Positions 1 through 8,321 of a DNA stretch of 55,755 bases are shown here, piece by piece. Numbering within the stretch: position 1 is the first letter of the stretch; every line of letters begins with the position of its first letter. The notes below the pieces were generated by a model. That model had not been told where the DNA came from. It searched no databases and was given only the letters and a program-made list of their open reading frames with translations. Position numbers and translations under genes: made by a program. Origin of the DNA: Rhodospirillaceae bacterium (GTDB taxonomy: Bacteria > Pseudomonadota > Alphaproteobacteria > Rhodospirillales > Casp-alpha2); the NCBI GenBank assembly GCA_002706405.1, contig PALN01000019.1, positions 3,556 to 59,310 on the forward strand. The letters are read 5' to 3'.

Positions 1-180
1 GAAATCGAAAGCGCCACCAAGGGTGCCATTGCCGCGGTCGAAAAGGCCGGCGGTACGGTCACCGTGTCGGCCCCGACGGTTGCCAAGGACGAAGCGTCCG
101 AGACCAAGGGTATCCGTGGCAAGAACAAGCGCCGCGCCCACGATCAGGGTGATGGCGAAGCCGGGAAATCCGCCGAATAA
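1..180 (+). CDS. rplO: 50S ribosomal protein L15, C-terminal fragment
   Basis: An open frame runs from the first base to a TAA at 178-180 and encodes the last 59 residues of a protein. It contains an AIAAVEKAGGTVT stretch typical of the end of L15, then a lysine/arginine-rich tail with KNKRRAHDQ. L15 binds 23S rRNA in the large subunit. Its position directly before secY is the usual spc-operon order. The gene is cut by the window edge, so its start is not visible. A short GC hairpin (about 189-208) lies between its stop and secY, without a T-run, so read-through into secY is expected. Confidence 0.85.
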   Translation, partial: EIESATKGAIAAVEKAGGTVTVSAPTVAKDEASETKGIRGKNKRRAHDQGDGEAGKSAE

Positions 181-224
181 CAAGACGGGTGGGGGCATCC
201 GCCCCCGCCGCCGGAGAAGACTGA

Positions 225-1565
225 ATGGCCTCTGCCGCCGAACAACTTGCCGCCAACGTAAACCTGGGTGCCTTTTCGAAGGCCACCGAGTTGAAGAAGC
301 GCATCTGGTTCACGCTGGGTGCGCTCGTCGTTTACAGGCTGGGCACGTTTATCCCGCTGCCGGGTATCGACCCGGTTGTGTTGGAAGAGATCTTCCGCGC
401 CAATCAAAGCGGCGTGTTGGGCATGTTCAACATGTTTGCGGGCGGTGCGCTGGGCCGCATGACCATCTTCGCCCTCAACATCATGCCGTACATTTCGGCT
501 TCCATCATCATGCAGCTGATGACGTCGATTTCGCCGTCGTTGGAGCAGATGAAGAAGGAAGGCGAATCCGGCCGCAAGCGGATCAACCAGTATACGCGCT
601 ATCTGACGGTGCTGATTTGTCTCTTGCAGGCCTACGGCATCGGTGTCGGCATTGAAGGTATGAGCGGTAACCAGGGGCCCGCGGTCCACGATCCGGGATA
701 CTTCTTCCGCTTCTCTGTGGTCGTGACGCTGACCGGCGGTACCATGTTCCTGATGTGGCTGGGCGAACAGATCACCGCGCGCGGCGTCGGCAACGGCATT
801 TCGCTGATCATCTTCGCCGGCATCGTGGCCGAATTGCCGGTGGCCCTTGCCGGGACATTCGAAATGGGCCGCACGGGCGCACTGCCGACGGCCCTGATCA
901 TCGGGATCATGGTGATGGCCGTGGCGACGATCGCGCTCTGCGTGTTTGTCGAACGCGCACAGCGCCGGATCCTGATCCAGTATCCCAAGCGCCAGCGCGG
1001 CAACAAGATGATGGGCGGCGAATCCTCCCATCTGCCGCTCAAGCTCAACACTTCGGGCGTGATCCCGCCGATCTTCGCGTCCTCGCTGCTGCTGATGCCG
1101 ATCACCGTGATCACGCTGTCGGCCGGGCAGGGACCGGAATGGATGACGGCCGCCGCCGCCTATCTGGGCCGTGGTTCCCCCGTTTACATGAGCATCTACA
1201 TCGGCTTGATTGTGTTCTTCGCCTTCTTCTATACGGCTGTCGTGTTCAACGTGAACGACACGGCCGAAAACCTGAAGAAATACGGTGGCTTCATTCCCGG
1301 CATCCGTCCGGGCAAGAACACGGCCGAGTACCTGGACCGCGTGCTGACCCGCCTGACCTGTGTCGGTGCTTTGTACCTGGCGGTGATCTGCGCCCTTCCG
1401 GAACTGTTGATCTCCAACTTCGCGGTTCCCTTCTATTTCGGCGGCACGTCGCTGCTGATCGTGGTCACGGTGACCATGGATACCGTGACCCAAATTCAGT
1501 CGCACCTGATCGCGCATCAGTATGAAGGCCTGATCAAGAAGCAGCGGCTACGGGGGAGGCGTTAA
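225..1565 (+). CDS. secY: Preprotein translocase subunit SecY
   Basis: SecY forms the protein-conducting channel of the Sec translocon in the inner membrane, with SecE and SecG. The 446-residue product has the family length and about ten hydrophobic helices. The first follows a basic ELKKRIWFTLG stretch and carries the GTFIPLPGIDP motif that marks SecY. The cytoplasmic loop with YPKRQRGNKMMGGESSHLPLK and the C-terminal LIKKQRLRGRR are also characteristic. The ATG is preceded by GGAGAAG at good spacing. It lies between rplO and adk, and its TAA overlaps the adk ATG by one base, which suggests translational coupling. Confidence 0.97.
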   Translation: MASAAEQLAANVNLGAFSKATELKKRIWFTLGALVVYRLGTFIPLPGIDPVVLEEIFRANQSGVLGMFNMFAGGALGRMTIFALNIMPYISASIIMQLMTSISPSLEQMKKEGESGRKRINQYTRYLTVLICLLQAYGIGVGIEGMSGNQGPAVHDPGYFFRFSVVVTLTGGTMFLMWLGEQITARGVGNGISLIIFAGIVAELPVALAGTFEMGRTGALPTALIIGIMVMAVATIALCVFVERAQRRILIQYPKRQRGNKMMGGESSHLPLKLNTSGVIPPIFASSLLLMPITVITLSAGQGPEWMTAAAAYLGRGSPVYMSIYIGLIVFFAFFYTAVVFNVNDTAENLKKYGGFIPGIRPGKNTAEYLDRVLTRLTCVGALYLAVICALPELLISNFAVPFYFGGTSLLIVVTVTMDTVTQIQSHLIAHQYEGLIKKQRLRGRR

Positions 1566-2215
1566 TGATTCTATTGCTCATGGGGCCTCCGGGGGCCGGC
1601 AAGGGCACGCAGTCGAAGCGGCTTGAGGAAGCCTACGGGCTTGTGCAGTTGTCGACCGGGGACATGCTGCGCGCCGCCGTTGCCTCGGGCAGTGATCTCG
1701 GCAAGCAGGCGAAAGCGCTGATGGACCGCGGGGACCTGGTTCCCGATGAACTGATCATCGACATGATCTCGGCCCGCATCGAGCAGGACGACTGCGCCAA
1801 AGGGTTCATTCTCGACGGCTTTCCGCGCACCGTGCCGCAGGCCGAAGCGCTTGCCGCCATGCTCGCCGATAAAGGGTTGAGCCTCGACCATGCGATCGAG
1901 TTGGCGGTTGATGACGATGCGATGGTGAAGCGAATCACCGGCCGGTACACCTGCGCCAAATGCGGCAAGGGGTACCACGATGAATTTGAAAAGCCCGCCA
2001 AGGAAGGCGTGTGCGACAAATGCGGTTCGACGGAGTTTACCCGCCGCGCTGATGACAAAGAGGATACGGTGCGTAATCGCCTGGACGCCTACCATGCCCA
2101 GACGGCGCCGATCCTGGCTTACTACAAGGACGAAGGGGTTCTGAGCGACGTTGACGGCATGGCCGATATCGACGCCGTGACGGCCCAGCTGAAAGGAGTG
2201 ATCGGTCAGGCGTGA
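1565..2215 (+). CDS. adk: Adenylate kinase, zinc-LID type
   Basis: Adenylate kinase interconverts ATP plus AMP and two ADP in the cytoplasm. The 216-residue product begins with the P-loop GPPGAGKGT (residues 7-15) and has the AMP-binding TGDMLR and DGFPRT motifs. Its LID domain carries two CxxC pairs, Cys130/133 and Cys150/153, the four-cysteine arrangement of zinc-containing bacterial kinases rather than the metal-free enteric type. The start overlaps the secY stop by one base, which suggests coupled translation. The secY-adk linkage is widespread in bacteria. Downstream, a separate promoter at 2244-2271 starts the next part of the operon. Confidence 0.97.
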   Translation: MILLLMGPPGAGKGTQSKRLEEAYGLVQLSTGDMLRAAVASGSDLGKQAKALMDRGDLVPDELIIDMISARIEQDDCAKGFILDGFPRTVPQAEALAAMLADKGLSLDHAIELAVDDDAMVKRITGRYTCAKCGKGYHDEFEKPAKEGVCDKCGSTEFTRRADDKEDTVRNRLDAYHAQTAPILAYYKDEGVLSDVDGMADIDAVTAQLKGVIGQA

Positions 2216-2243
2216 AGCGCGCGAAAAAGGCCTTGCCCCTAGG

Positions 2244-2271
2244 TTGACTTGGGGGCGCAAGTGCCTATAAT
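2244..2271 (+). promoter_or_regulatory. Sigma70-type promoter for rpsM-rpsK-rpoA-rplQ
   Basis: TTGACT at 2244-2249 and a perfect TATAAT at 2266-2271 are separated by 16 bases, a strong match to the housekeeping consensus. It sits just after adk and about 170 bases before rpsM. The resulting leader would contain the hairpin at 2372-2420. Expected transcription start is near 2278. This is inferred from the sequence only. Confidence 0.75.
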
Positions 2272-2371
2272 CGCGCCTCTTTTCAGGCCCGGCGGATTTT
2301 GAAAATTTCCAGGTGAATTCGAACGCACGGAACCGTTCGTCGCGACGTTTTTGCCTTGAATACAACGAGTT

Positions 2372-2420
2372 AGAGCAAGTCCGGTGATTCTACTGTGCGG
2401 GACTTGCTCTTGAGTTTTTT
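2372..2420 (+). terminator. Hairpin plus T-run in the rpsM leader (possible attenuator)
   Basis: A perfect 11-base-pair stem (2372-2382 with 2400-2410, arm AGAGCAAGTCC) encloses a 17-base loop. Four bases later there are six Ts (2415-2420). It looks like an intrinsic terminator but lies after the rpsM promoter and before the rpsM start. It could end adk read-through, or act as a regulated attenuator of the ribosomal-protein transcript. The four-base gap before the T-run makes it weaker than a canonical terminator. Confidence 0.55.
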
Positions 2421-2443
2421 GTCGAACGTGAGGAGCGAAAGCC

Positions 2444-2812
2444 TTGGCGCGTATTGCGGGTATTAATATTCCGACGGCGAAACGGGTGGTTATTGCCTTG
2501 ACCTATATTCATGGCATTGGCCGCACGTCCGCGCGGAAGATTTGTGACAGTGTCGGAATCCCCCTGGATCGGCGTGTCAATCAACTGACGGAAGACGAGG
2601 TCGCGCGCGTTCGCGAGGCCATCGACCGTGACTTCCAGGTCGAAGGTGACCTTCGCCGCGAAACGGCCATGAACATCAAGCGTTTGATGGATCTTGGCTG
2701 CTACCGCGGTCTTCGTCACCGTCGCGGCCTGCCCGTGCGCGGACAGCGTACTCATACCAACGCGCGCACCCGCAAAGGTCCTGCCAAGGCCATCGCGGGT
2801 AAGAAGAAATAA
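2444..2812 (+). CDS. rpsM: 30S ribosomal protein S13
   Basis: S13 sits in the head of the small subunit and contacts the P-site tRNA and the intersubunit bridge. The 122-residue product starts [25 protein letters not shown]. It has the C-terminal signature [18 protein letters not shown] followed by a basic KKK tail, so it is full length. The start is a TTG at 2444, chosen because it gives the invariant N-terminus and has AGGAG at 2431-2435 at normal spacing; no ATG fits. A TTG start on such a highly expressed gene is unusual and, with the leader hairpin, hints at tuned expression. rpsK follows 25 bases later. Confidence 0.97.
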   Translation: MARIAGINIPTAKRVVIALTYIHGIGRTSARKICDSVGIPLDRRVNQLTEDEVARVREAIDRDFQVEGDLRRETAMNIKRLMDLGCYRGLRHRRGLPVRGQRTHTNARTRKGPAKAIAGKKK

Positions 2813-2837
2813 CGGCTAGGGTCAAGGATTTTCAGTT

Positions 2838-3230
2838 ATGGCTAAGGCAGCAGCAGCCCGCCCGCGGCGCCGCGAGCGTAAAAACATCGCCTCCGGCGTG
2901 GCGCATATCAACTCCACGTTCAACAACACCATGATCACCATCTCCGATGCGCAGGGCAATTCCATTGCCTGGTCGTCGGCTGGTGCCATGGGGTTCAAGG
3001 GGTCGCGTAAATCGACTCCGTACGCGGCGCAGGTCGCCGGTGAAGACGCCGGTAAGAAGGCGCAGGAACACGGCATGAAGACCCTGGACGTTCAGGTCAA
3101 AGGCCCGGGTTCCGGTCGTGAGTCCGCGTTGCGGGCTTTGCAGGCGATTGGCTTCACCATCACCGCGATTCGTGACGTGACGCCAATCCCGCACAACGGC
3201 TGCCGTCCGCGGAAGCGCCGCCGGGTCTAA
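2838..3230 (+). CDS. rpsK: 30S ribosomal protein S11
   Basis: S11 forms part of the platform of the 30S subunit near the mRNA exit. The 130-residue product has the family length, an N-terminal [17 protein letters not shown] stretch, the central [12 protein letters not shown] beta strands, and the conserved C-terminus with [13 protein letters not shown] and [16 protein letters not shown]. An AAGGA lies upstream of the ATG. It follows rpsM in the usual order and is separated from rpoA by about 150 bases containing no obvious gene. Confidence 0.97.
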   Translation: MAKAAAARPRRRERKNIASGVAHINSTFNNTMITISDAQGNSIAWSSAGAMGFKGSRKSTPYAAQVAGEDAGKKAQEHGMKTLDVQVKGPGSGRESALRALQAIGFTITAIRDVTPIPHNGCRPRKRRRV

Positions 3231-3384
3231 TTCCTCCTGCGGGCATTCGGCCATCAGGGGCTCCGATCGGCCGCTGCCCGGGTTCCCGGCCGCAGGCCGC
3301 TTAAGCCGCTTGGGAACACAATGAAATGGGGGCCGCCCGGCAACGGCCCCTGACGATGGTTCAAGTGAACGCGAGGTCACTGAC

Positions 3385-4401
3385 GTGATTCAGAAAAATT
3401 GGCAAGAACTTATTAAACCGAACAAGCTCGACATTAACCCGGGTGTCGATCCGGCACGCCAGGCGACCATCGTCGCTGAACCGCTGGAACGCGGTTTCGG
3501 CCTGACCTTGGGGAACGCGCTGCGGCGCATCCTGCTGTCGTCCCTGCAGGGCGCGGCGGTCACGTCCATCCAGATTGATGGCGTGCTGCATGAATTTTCG
3601 TCGATCCCCGGCGTGCGCGAAGACGTTACCGACATCGTTCTCAACATCAAGTCGTTGGGTTTGCGGATGGATGCCCAGGGTCCGAAGCGGATGACGCTGA
3701 AGGCCGAAGGCCCCTGCATCGTGACCGCCGGCATGATCGACACGGGTGCGGACATCAAAGTCATGGACCCGGACCTGGTGCTTTGCCACCTGGACCGTGA
3801 CGGCAAGCTGAACATGGAACTGACCGTGGAATCCGGTAAGGGCTATGTGCCGGCTTCCCAGCATCGCGCGGAAGACAGCCCCATCGGCCTGATCCCGATC
3901 GATGCCGTGTATTCACCGGTCCGCAAGGTCTCCTACAAGGTCGACAACACCCGCGTCGGCCAGGTGACCGACCATGACAAGCTGTCGCTGGTCGTCACGA
4001 CCAACGGTGCGGTCACGCCGGAAGATGCCGTGGCCCTTGCCGCCCGCATCCTCCAGGACCAGTTGCAGTTGTTCATCAACTTCGAAGAGCCGGAACACGC
4101 TCGCGAGGAAGCCGAACAGGAAGATCTGCCGTTCAACAAGAACCTCCTGCGCAAGGTCGACGAACTGGAACTGTCCGTGCGGTCGGCGAACTGCCTGAAG
4201 AACGACAACATCATCTACATCGGCGATCTGGTCCAGAAGACCGAAGCCGACATGCTGCGTACGCCGAACTTCGGGCGTAAGTCCTTGAACGAAATCAAGG
4301 AAGTGCTGGCCTCCATGGGCCTGCATCTGGGCATGGAAATCGCTGCCTGGCCGCCCGAGAATATCGAGGAACTGGCCAAGAAACTGGAAGATCCCTTTTG
4401 A
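3385..4401 (+). CDS. rpoA: DNA-directed RNA polymerase subunit alpha
   Basis: The alpha subunit nucleates RNA polymerase assembly and contacts UP elements and activators. The 338-residue product has the N-terminal assembly domain with [29 protein letters not shown]. An acidic linker (around EEAEQEDLP) follows, then the C-terminal domain with [19 protein letters not shown] and [14 protein letters not shown], the DNA-contact motifs. The start is GTG at 3385, giving [15 protein letters not shown], typical for alphaproteobacteria. It sits between rpsK and rplQ in standard order. Confidence 0.98.
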   Translation: MIQKNWQELIKPNKLDINPGVDPARQATIVAEPLERGFGLTLGNALRRILLSSLQGAAVTSIQIDGVLHEFSSIPGVREDVTDIVLNIKSLGLRMDAQGPKRMTLKAEGPCIVTAGMIDTGADIKVMDPDLVLCHLDRDGKLNMELTVESGKGYVPASQHRAEDSPIGLIPIDAVYSPVRKVSYKVDNTRVGQVTDHDKLSLVVTTNGAVTPEDAVALAARILQDQLQLFINFEEPEHAREEAEQEDLPFNKNLLRKVDELELSVRSANCLKNDNIIYIGDLVQKTEADMLRTPNFGRKSLNEIKEVLASMGLHLGMEIAAWPPENIEELAKKLEDPF

Positions 4402-4533
4402 TCCGGCGGCGCGTCGGTAACCCGGCGCGCCGATCCGAACGCAAGAACCATCCCGGTCACCGATTGTCGGTTGGCGGGGCGCCTCAGGGGGTAAAATGGC
4501 ACGCCCGGGCGAAAACTGAATAAGGAGCCTGAT

Positions 4534-4962
4534 ATGAGACACCGCAGCGGATACCGCAAACTCAACCGTACCGCCAGCCACCGCAAGGCCATGTTCTCCA
4601 ACATGGCGGCATCGCTGATCATCCACGAACAGATCACCACGACCCTGCCCAAGGCCAAGGAACTGCGCCGGTTCGCCGATCGCATGATTTCCCTGGGCAA
4701 GAAGGGGTCCTTGCATCAGCGGCGCCAGGCCATGTCGTTCCTGCGCGACGATGCGGCCGTGGCCAAGCTGTTCGGCGTGCTGGCCGATCGTTACAAGGAA
4801 CGCCCGGGCGGCTACACCCGCGTGCTCAAGGCGGGTTTCCGCCATGGCGACGCGGCCCCCATGGCCGTCATCGAACTGGTCGATCGCGACCCGGACGCCA
4901 AGGGTGCCGAGGATAAAGCCCGCCACGCGGCGGAAATGGAAGCTGCCGACGCCCTGGAATAG
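4534..4962 (+). CDS. rplQ: 50S ribosomal protein L17
   Basis: L17 binds 23S rRNA near the polypeptide exit tunnel. The product is 142 residues and starts [20 protein letters not shown], the family signature, followed by [14 protein letters not shown]. The C-terminus carries [27 protein letters not shown] and an acidic/alanine extension common in alphaproteobacteria. AGGAG precedes the ATG. It closes the operon, as a strong terminator follows immediately. Confidence 0.97.
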   Translation: MRHRSGYRKLNRTASHRKAMFSNMAASLIIHEQITTTLPKAKELRRFADRMISLGKKGSLHQRRQAMSFLRDDAAVAKLFGVLADRYKERPGGYTRVLKAGFRHGDAAPMAVIELVDRDPDAKGAEDKARHAAEMEAADALE

Positions 4963-4991
4963 GGGACGCGTCTGTCCGTCCAAGGAATTGG

Positions 4992-5018
4992 AAAAGCGCG
5001 GCTTCGGCCGCGCTTTTT
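4992..5018 (+). terminator. Intrinsic terminator after rplQ
   Basis: A perfect stem 4992-5002/5007-5017 with a TTCG tetraloop (5003-5006) is preceded by As and followed by Ts. It marks the end of the ribosomal-protein/rpoA operon. Confidence 0.92.
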
Positions 5019-5134
5019 CATTTTCCGCCAGGGGCCGGGCTCTTGAGCCTTGACCTCGCCACAAACGGGCTAAATCCTGCTGTGAACGCGGTTTCGGCCG
5101 TTCCGTATACCTGACCCTGGAGCTACGCTTTCCG

Positions 5135-6580
5135 ATGATGTCGACCTTGGCCCGTCCGATTGTTCTGACAGCCGCTCTCGCGTTGTCACTTGTCCTGTCC
5201 GTGCCGCAGGGACAGGCGCAGGTGGCAGGGCGCGAGGTACCAGACAGCCGGGACCAGGTCATGCTGTCCTACGCACCGGTGGTCGAGCAGGCGGCCCCCG
5301 CCGTGGTCAACATCTTTACCGCCAAAACGGTTCAACGCCGCCGCACCACCCTGTTCGACGATCCTTTTTTCCAGCGCTTTCTGGGGCCCAACCTGGGGGA
5401 CCAATTCGGGCGCCAGCCGCGCGAACGGGTGCAGAATTCGCTGGGCTCTGGCGTCATCGTGCGCGCCGACGGCCTGATTGTGACCAATAACCACGTAATC
5501 GAAGGGGCCGACGAGATCAAGGTCGTGCTGCACGACCGGCGCGAATTCGAAGCCAAGATTATCGGTAAGGACGACCGTACGGACCTGGCCATCCTGCGGC
5601 TGGAGGGCGCCCCCACCGATTTGCCGGTCCTGGATCTGGCCGATTCCGATTCCGTCAAGGTCGGCGATCTGGTTCTCGCCATCGGCAATCCCTTCGGCGT
5701 CGGGCAGACGGTGACCAGCGGCATCGTCTCGGCCCTGGCGCGGACGCAGATGGCCAACGCGGGATCGGACCTCAATTTCTTCATTCAGACTGACGCGGCG
5801 ATCAACCCGGGCAATTCGGGCGGCGCCCTGGTCGGGCTCGACGGCCGCCTGGTCGGCATCAACACGGCGATCTATTCCAAGACCGGTGGATCGCTGGGCA
5901 TCGGCTTCGCCATTCCGTCCAACATGGTGCGCGCCGTGGTCAACGGTGTGGTCAAGGGCGGACGGCTGGTGCGGCCGTGGATCGGCGCCGCCGGCCGTCC
6001 GGTTACGGCCGATATCGCCAGTTCCCTCGGCCTCGACCGGCCCGGCGGGGTGATTATCGAGGATGTGTATCCGGCGTCCGCCGCCGACCGCGCCGGTATC
6101 AAGCGCGGCGACATCATCCTGGCCGTCAACGGCCATGAGGTGCGCGACACGACGGCGCTGAAGTTCCGCGTGGCGACGATCCCATTGGGCGAGACCGTGC
6201 CGCTGCGCGTCTGGCGCCGTGGCAAGCTTGAGGCGCTCAAGCTGGAGATCGAGGCGCCGGTTGAGTTTCCCGCCCGAAACCAGTCGGAATTGGCCGGCCG
6301 ACACCCGCTGACGGGGGCCGTGATCGTCAACATGTCGCCGGCCCTTGGCGATGAACTGGGGATCGATACCTTCAAGCGCGGGGTCATGGTTCTACAGGTC
6401 CGGCGTGGTGCTCCGGCCGACAAGATCGGCCTTCGGCCCGGCGATTTCCTGAAGCGAGTCAACGGCAACGACATCGGGTTGGTCCGTGATGCCTTGACCG
6501 TGTTTTCGAAGCAGGCGCCGTCCTGGGAAATCACCATCGAACGCCAGGGCCGCGAGATCACCGAGCGGTTCGAAGGGTGA
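5135..6580 (+). CDS. degP: Periplasmic serine protease, DegP/HtrA (Do) family
   Basis: DegP-type proteases degrade or refold misfolded envelope proteins. The 481-residue product has a signal peptide (hydrophobic residues 9-23, likely cleavage near 28) and a trypsin-like domain with the catalytic triad His120 (TNNHV), Asp150 (RTDLAIL) and Ser228 (NPGNSGG). Two PDZ domains follow at about 270-360 and 390-475. A FDDPFFQRFLG segment before the protease domain corresponds to the LA-loop region. Whether it is DegP, DegQ or MucD cannot be decided from sequence alone. It begins after the rplQ terminator. Its stop overlaps the GTG of rarA by four bases (GTGA), so the two are probably co-transcribed. 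Confidence 0.93.
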   Translation: MMSTLARPIVLTAALALSLVLSVPQGQAQVAGREVPDSRDQVMLSYAPVVEQAAPAVVNIFTAKTVQRRRTTLFDDPFFQRFLGPNLGDQFGRQPRERVQNSLGSGVIVRADGLIVTNNHVIEGADEIKVVLHDRREFEAKIIGKDDRTDLAILRLEGAPTDLPVLDLADSDSVKVGDLVLAIGNPFGVGQTVTSGIVSALARTQMANAGSDLNFFIQTDAAINPGNSGGALVGLDGRLVGINTAIYSKTGGSLGIGFAIPSNMVRAVVNGVVKGGRLVRPWIGAAGRPVTADIASSLGLDRPGGVIIEDVYPASAADRAGIKRGDIILAVNGHEVRDTTALKFRVATIPLGETVPLRVWRRGKLEALKLEIEAPVEFPARNQSELAGRHPLTGAVIVNMSPALGDELGIDTFKRGVMVLQVRRGAPADKIGLRPGDFLKRVNGNDIGLVRDALTVFSKQAPSWEITIERQGREITERFEG

Positions 6581-7893
6581 ATACGCTTTTCGAAAGCCAA
6601 TCATCGCGCCCGCTGGCGGATCGCCTGCGTCCAAAGACCATTGCCGATGTCGTCGGCCAGTCCCATTTAACCGGCCCCGACGGTTTCATCGGCCGCGTGG
6701 TCAAGGCCGGCAAGCTGACCTCCATCGTGTTCTGGGGACCGCCCGGTACGGGGAAGACGACCCTGGCGCGGTTGCTGGCCGATCACGTATCCCTGCATTT
6801 CGAGCCCCTGTCGGCGGTGTTTTCCGGTGTCGCCGACCTGCGCAAGGTGTTCGAGCGGGCCAAGGAGCGCCGCCGGATGGGGCAGGGGACCCTGCTGTTC
6901 ATCGACGAGATACACCGCTTCAACCGTGCCCAACAGGACGGCTTCCTGCCTTACGTGGAAGACGGCACGGTGGTGCTGATCGGGGCGACGACGGAAAATC
7001 CGTCGTTCGAGCTGAACCCGGCTTTGCTGTCGCGCGCCCAGGTGCTGGTGCTCAATCGCCTGGACGCAGTTGCCCTCGAGGAACTGATGGTCCGTGCCGA
7101 GGCCGAACTGGGCCATCCGCTGCCGCTTGACGGTGATGCCCGACAGGCCCTTGCCGCCATGGCCGACGGCGACGGGCGGTATTTGCTGAACATGGTGGAG
7201 AATCTGGACGCCATGGGGCTGACCGCCCCCCTGGACCCCGCCGGACTGGCGTCCGCCGTGCAAAAACGCATGCCGGTTTACGACAAGGGGCAGGAAAGCC
7301 ATTACAACCTGATCTCGGCGCTGCACAAGTCCATGCGGGGCTCCGACGCCGACGCGGCGCTCTATTGGCTGGCGCGCATGCTGGACGGCGGCGAGGACCC
7401 CTTGTACATCGCCCGGCGCATGACCCGCTTCGCCTCCGAGGATATCGGCCTCGCCGATCCCCATGCCCTGGTCCAGGCCATCGCCGCCTGGGACACTTTC
7501 GAACGCCTGGGCTCGCCGGAAGGCGAGCTGGCGCTGGTTCAGGCCGTCGTCTACCTGGCGACCGCCCCGAAATCCAACGCCCTCTACAAGGCCGCCGGCG
7601 CGGCGCGGCGCGTGGCCCGGGAAACCGGCTCCCTGATGCCGCCCAAACATATCCTCAACGCGCCGACCAAGCTAATGAAGGACCTGGACTACGGCAAGGA
7701 CTACGCCTATGACCACGACACCGAGGATGGTTTTTCCGGCCAGAATTATTTCCCCGACGGCATGGCGCGAACGCGGCTGTACGCGCCGCGGGACCGCGGG
7801 TTCGAACGCGAAGTTTCCAAGCGCCTGGCCTATTGGGACAAATTGCGCCGTCAGCGGCGCAATGGGGACGACGGCGGCTCGTCTTCGGAGTAG
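6577..7893 (+). CDS. rarA: Replication-associated recombination protein A (RarA/MgsA AAA+ ATPase)
   Basis: RarA is a clamp-loader-like AAA+ ATPase acting at stalled replication forks. The 438-residue product has an N-terminal SRPLADRLRPKTIADVVGQSHL motif, Walker A GPPGTGKT (residues 54-61) and Walker B LLFIDE (about 106-111). A sensor motif follows in GATTENPSFELNPALLSR. The C-terminal tetramerisation region has SALHKSMRGSD and ARRMTRFASEDIGLADP, diagnostic for RarA/WRNIP1. The start is GTG at 6577, overlapping the stop of the protease gene. Length matches the family. Confidence 0.95.
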   Translation: MNTLFESQSSRPLADRLRPKTIADVVGQSHLTGPDGFIGRVVKAGKLTSIVFWGPPGTGKTTLARLLADHVSLHFEPLSAVFSGVADLRKVFERAKERRRMGQGTLLFIDEIHRFNRAQQDGFLPYVEDGTVVLIGATTENPSFELNPALLSRAQVLVLNRLDAVALEELMVRAEAELGHPLPLDGDARQALAAMADGDGRYLLNMVENLDAMGLTAPLDPAGLASAVQKRMPVYDKGQESHYNLISALHKSMRGSDADAALYWLARMLDGGEDPLYIARRMTRFASEDIGLADPHALVQAIAAWDTFERLGSPEGELALVQAVVYLATAPKSNALYKAAGAARRVARETGSLMPPKHILNAPTKLMKDLDYGKDYAYDHDTEDGFSGQNYFPDGMARTRLYAPRDRGFEREVSKRLAYWDKLRRQRRNGDDGGSSSE

Positions 7894-7943
7894 ATTGGGC
7901 CGCGAACGGGGGCAAGGACCGGAATGATGACGGGGAACCTGTG

Positions 7944-8321
7944 ATGAAGATGCTGTTTGCCGTGGCCATGGGGGGGGCCGTGGGCGCCGTCGGGCGGTTC
8001 CTGGTGATGAACGCCGTGGGCAGCCAATTGGGCCATGGCTTTCCCTGGGGCACCTTCACGGTCAACCTCGTTGGCTCCTTCGTTCTTGGCGCGCTGATCG
8101 AGGTCAGCGCCCTGCACTGGTCGCCGCCGCCGGAGATGCGGGCCTTCCTGGTGGTCGGCATGCTGGGCGCCTTTACGACCTTTTCCACGTTTTCACTGGA
8201 TTCCTACACGTTGATTGAACGCGGGCAGATTGGTGCGGCGGCCAGCTATATCGGTGGCTCGGTTATTTTGTGCATTTTCGGGTTCTGGGCCGGCATGTCC
8301 CTGTTGCGTCAGGTTCTGTGA
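7944..8321 (+). CDS. crcB: Fluoride ion channel CrcB/Fluc
   Basis: CrcB exports fluoride through a dual-topology inner-membrane dimer. The 125-residue product has four hydrophobic helices and the family motifs GGAVGAVGRF, FTVNLVGSFVLG and GAFTTFSTFSLD. The ATG at 7944 gives the correct N-terminus; a longer frame extends upstream but overlaps the rarA end and has no family features. A GTG directly before it (7941) is an alternative. No fluoride riboswitch structure is visible upstream, so it is probably transcribed with rarA. Its TGA overlaps the next ATG by one base. Confidence 0.94.
   Translation: MKMLFAVAMGGAVGAVGRFLVMNAVGSQLGHGFPWGTFTVNLVGSFVLGALIEVSALHWSPPPEMRAFLVVGMLGAFTTFSTFSLDSYTLIERGQIGAAASYIGGSVILCIFGFWAGMSLLRQVL

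Noticed and set aside
144..1517. 457-residue minus-strand frame opposite secY
   Set aside because: It is a shadow of secY: low-complexity His/Arg/Gln-rich translation, no family features, and secY is certain on the other strand.
5050..5076. TTGACC...TAAATC as a promoter for the degP-like gene
   Set aside because: Spacing is only 15 bases and the -10 is poor; the gene surely has a promoter after the terminator, but this pair is not good enough to list.
7893..7944. Fluoride riboswitch in front of crcB
   Set aside because: Only about 50 bases separate rarA and crcB, without the conserved pseudoknot elements I would expect.
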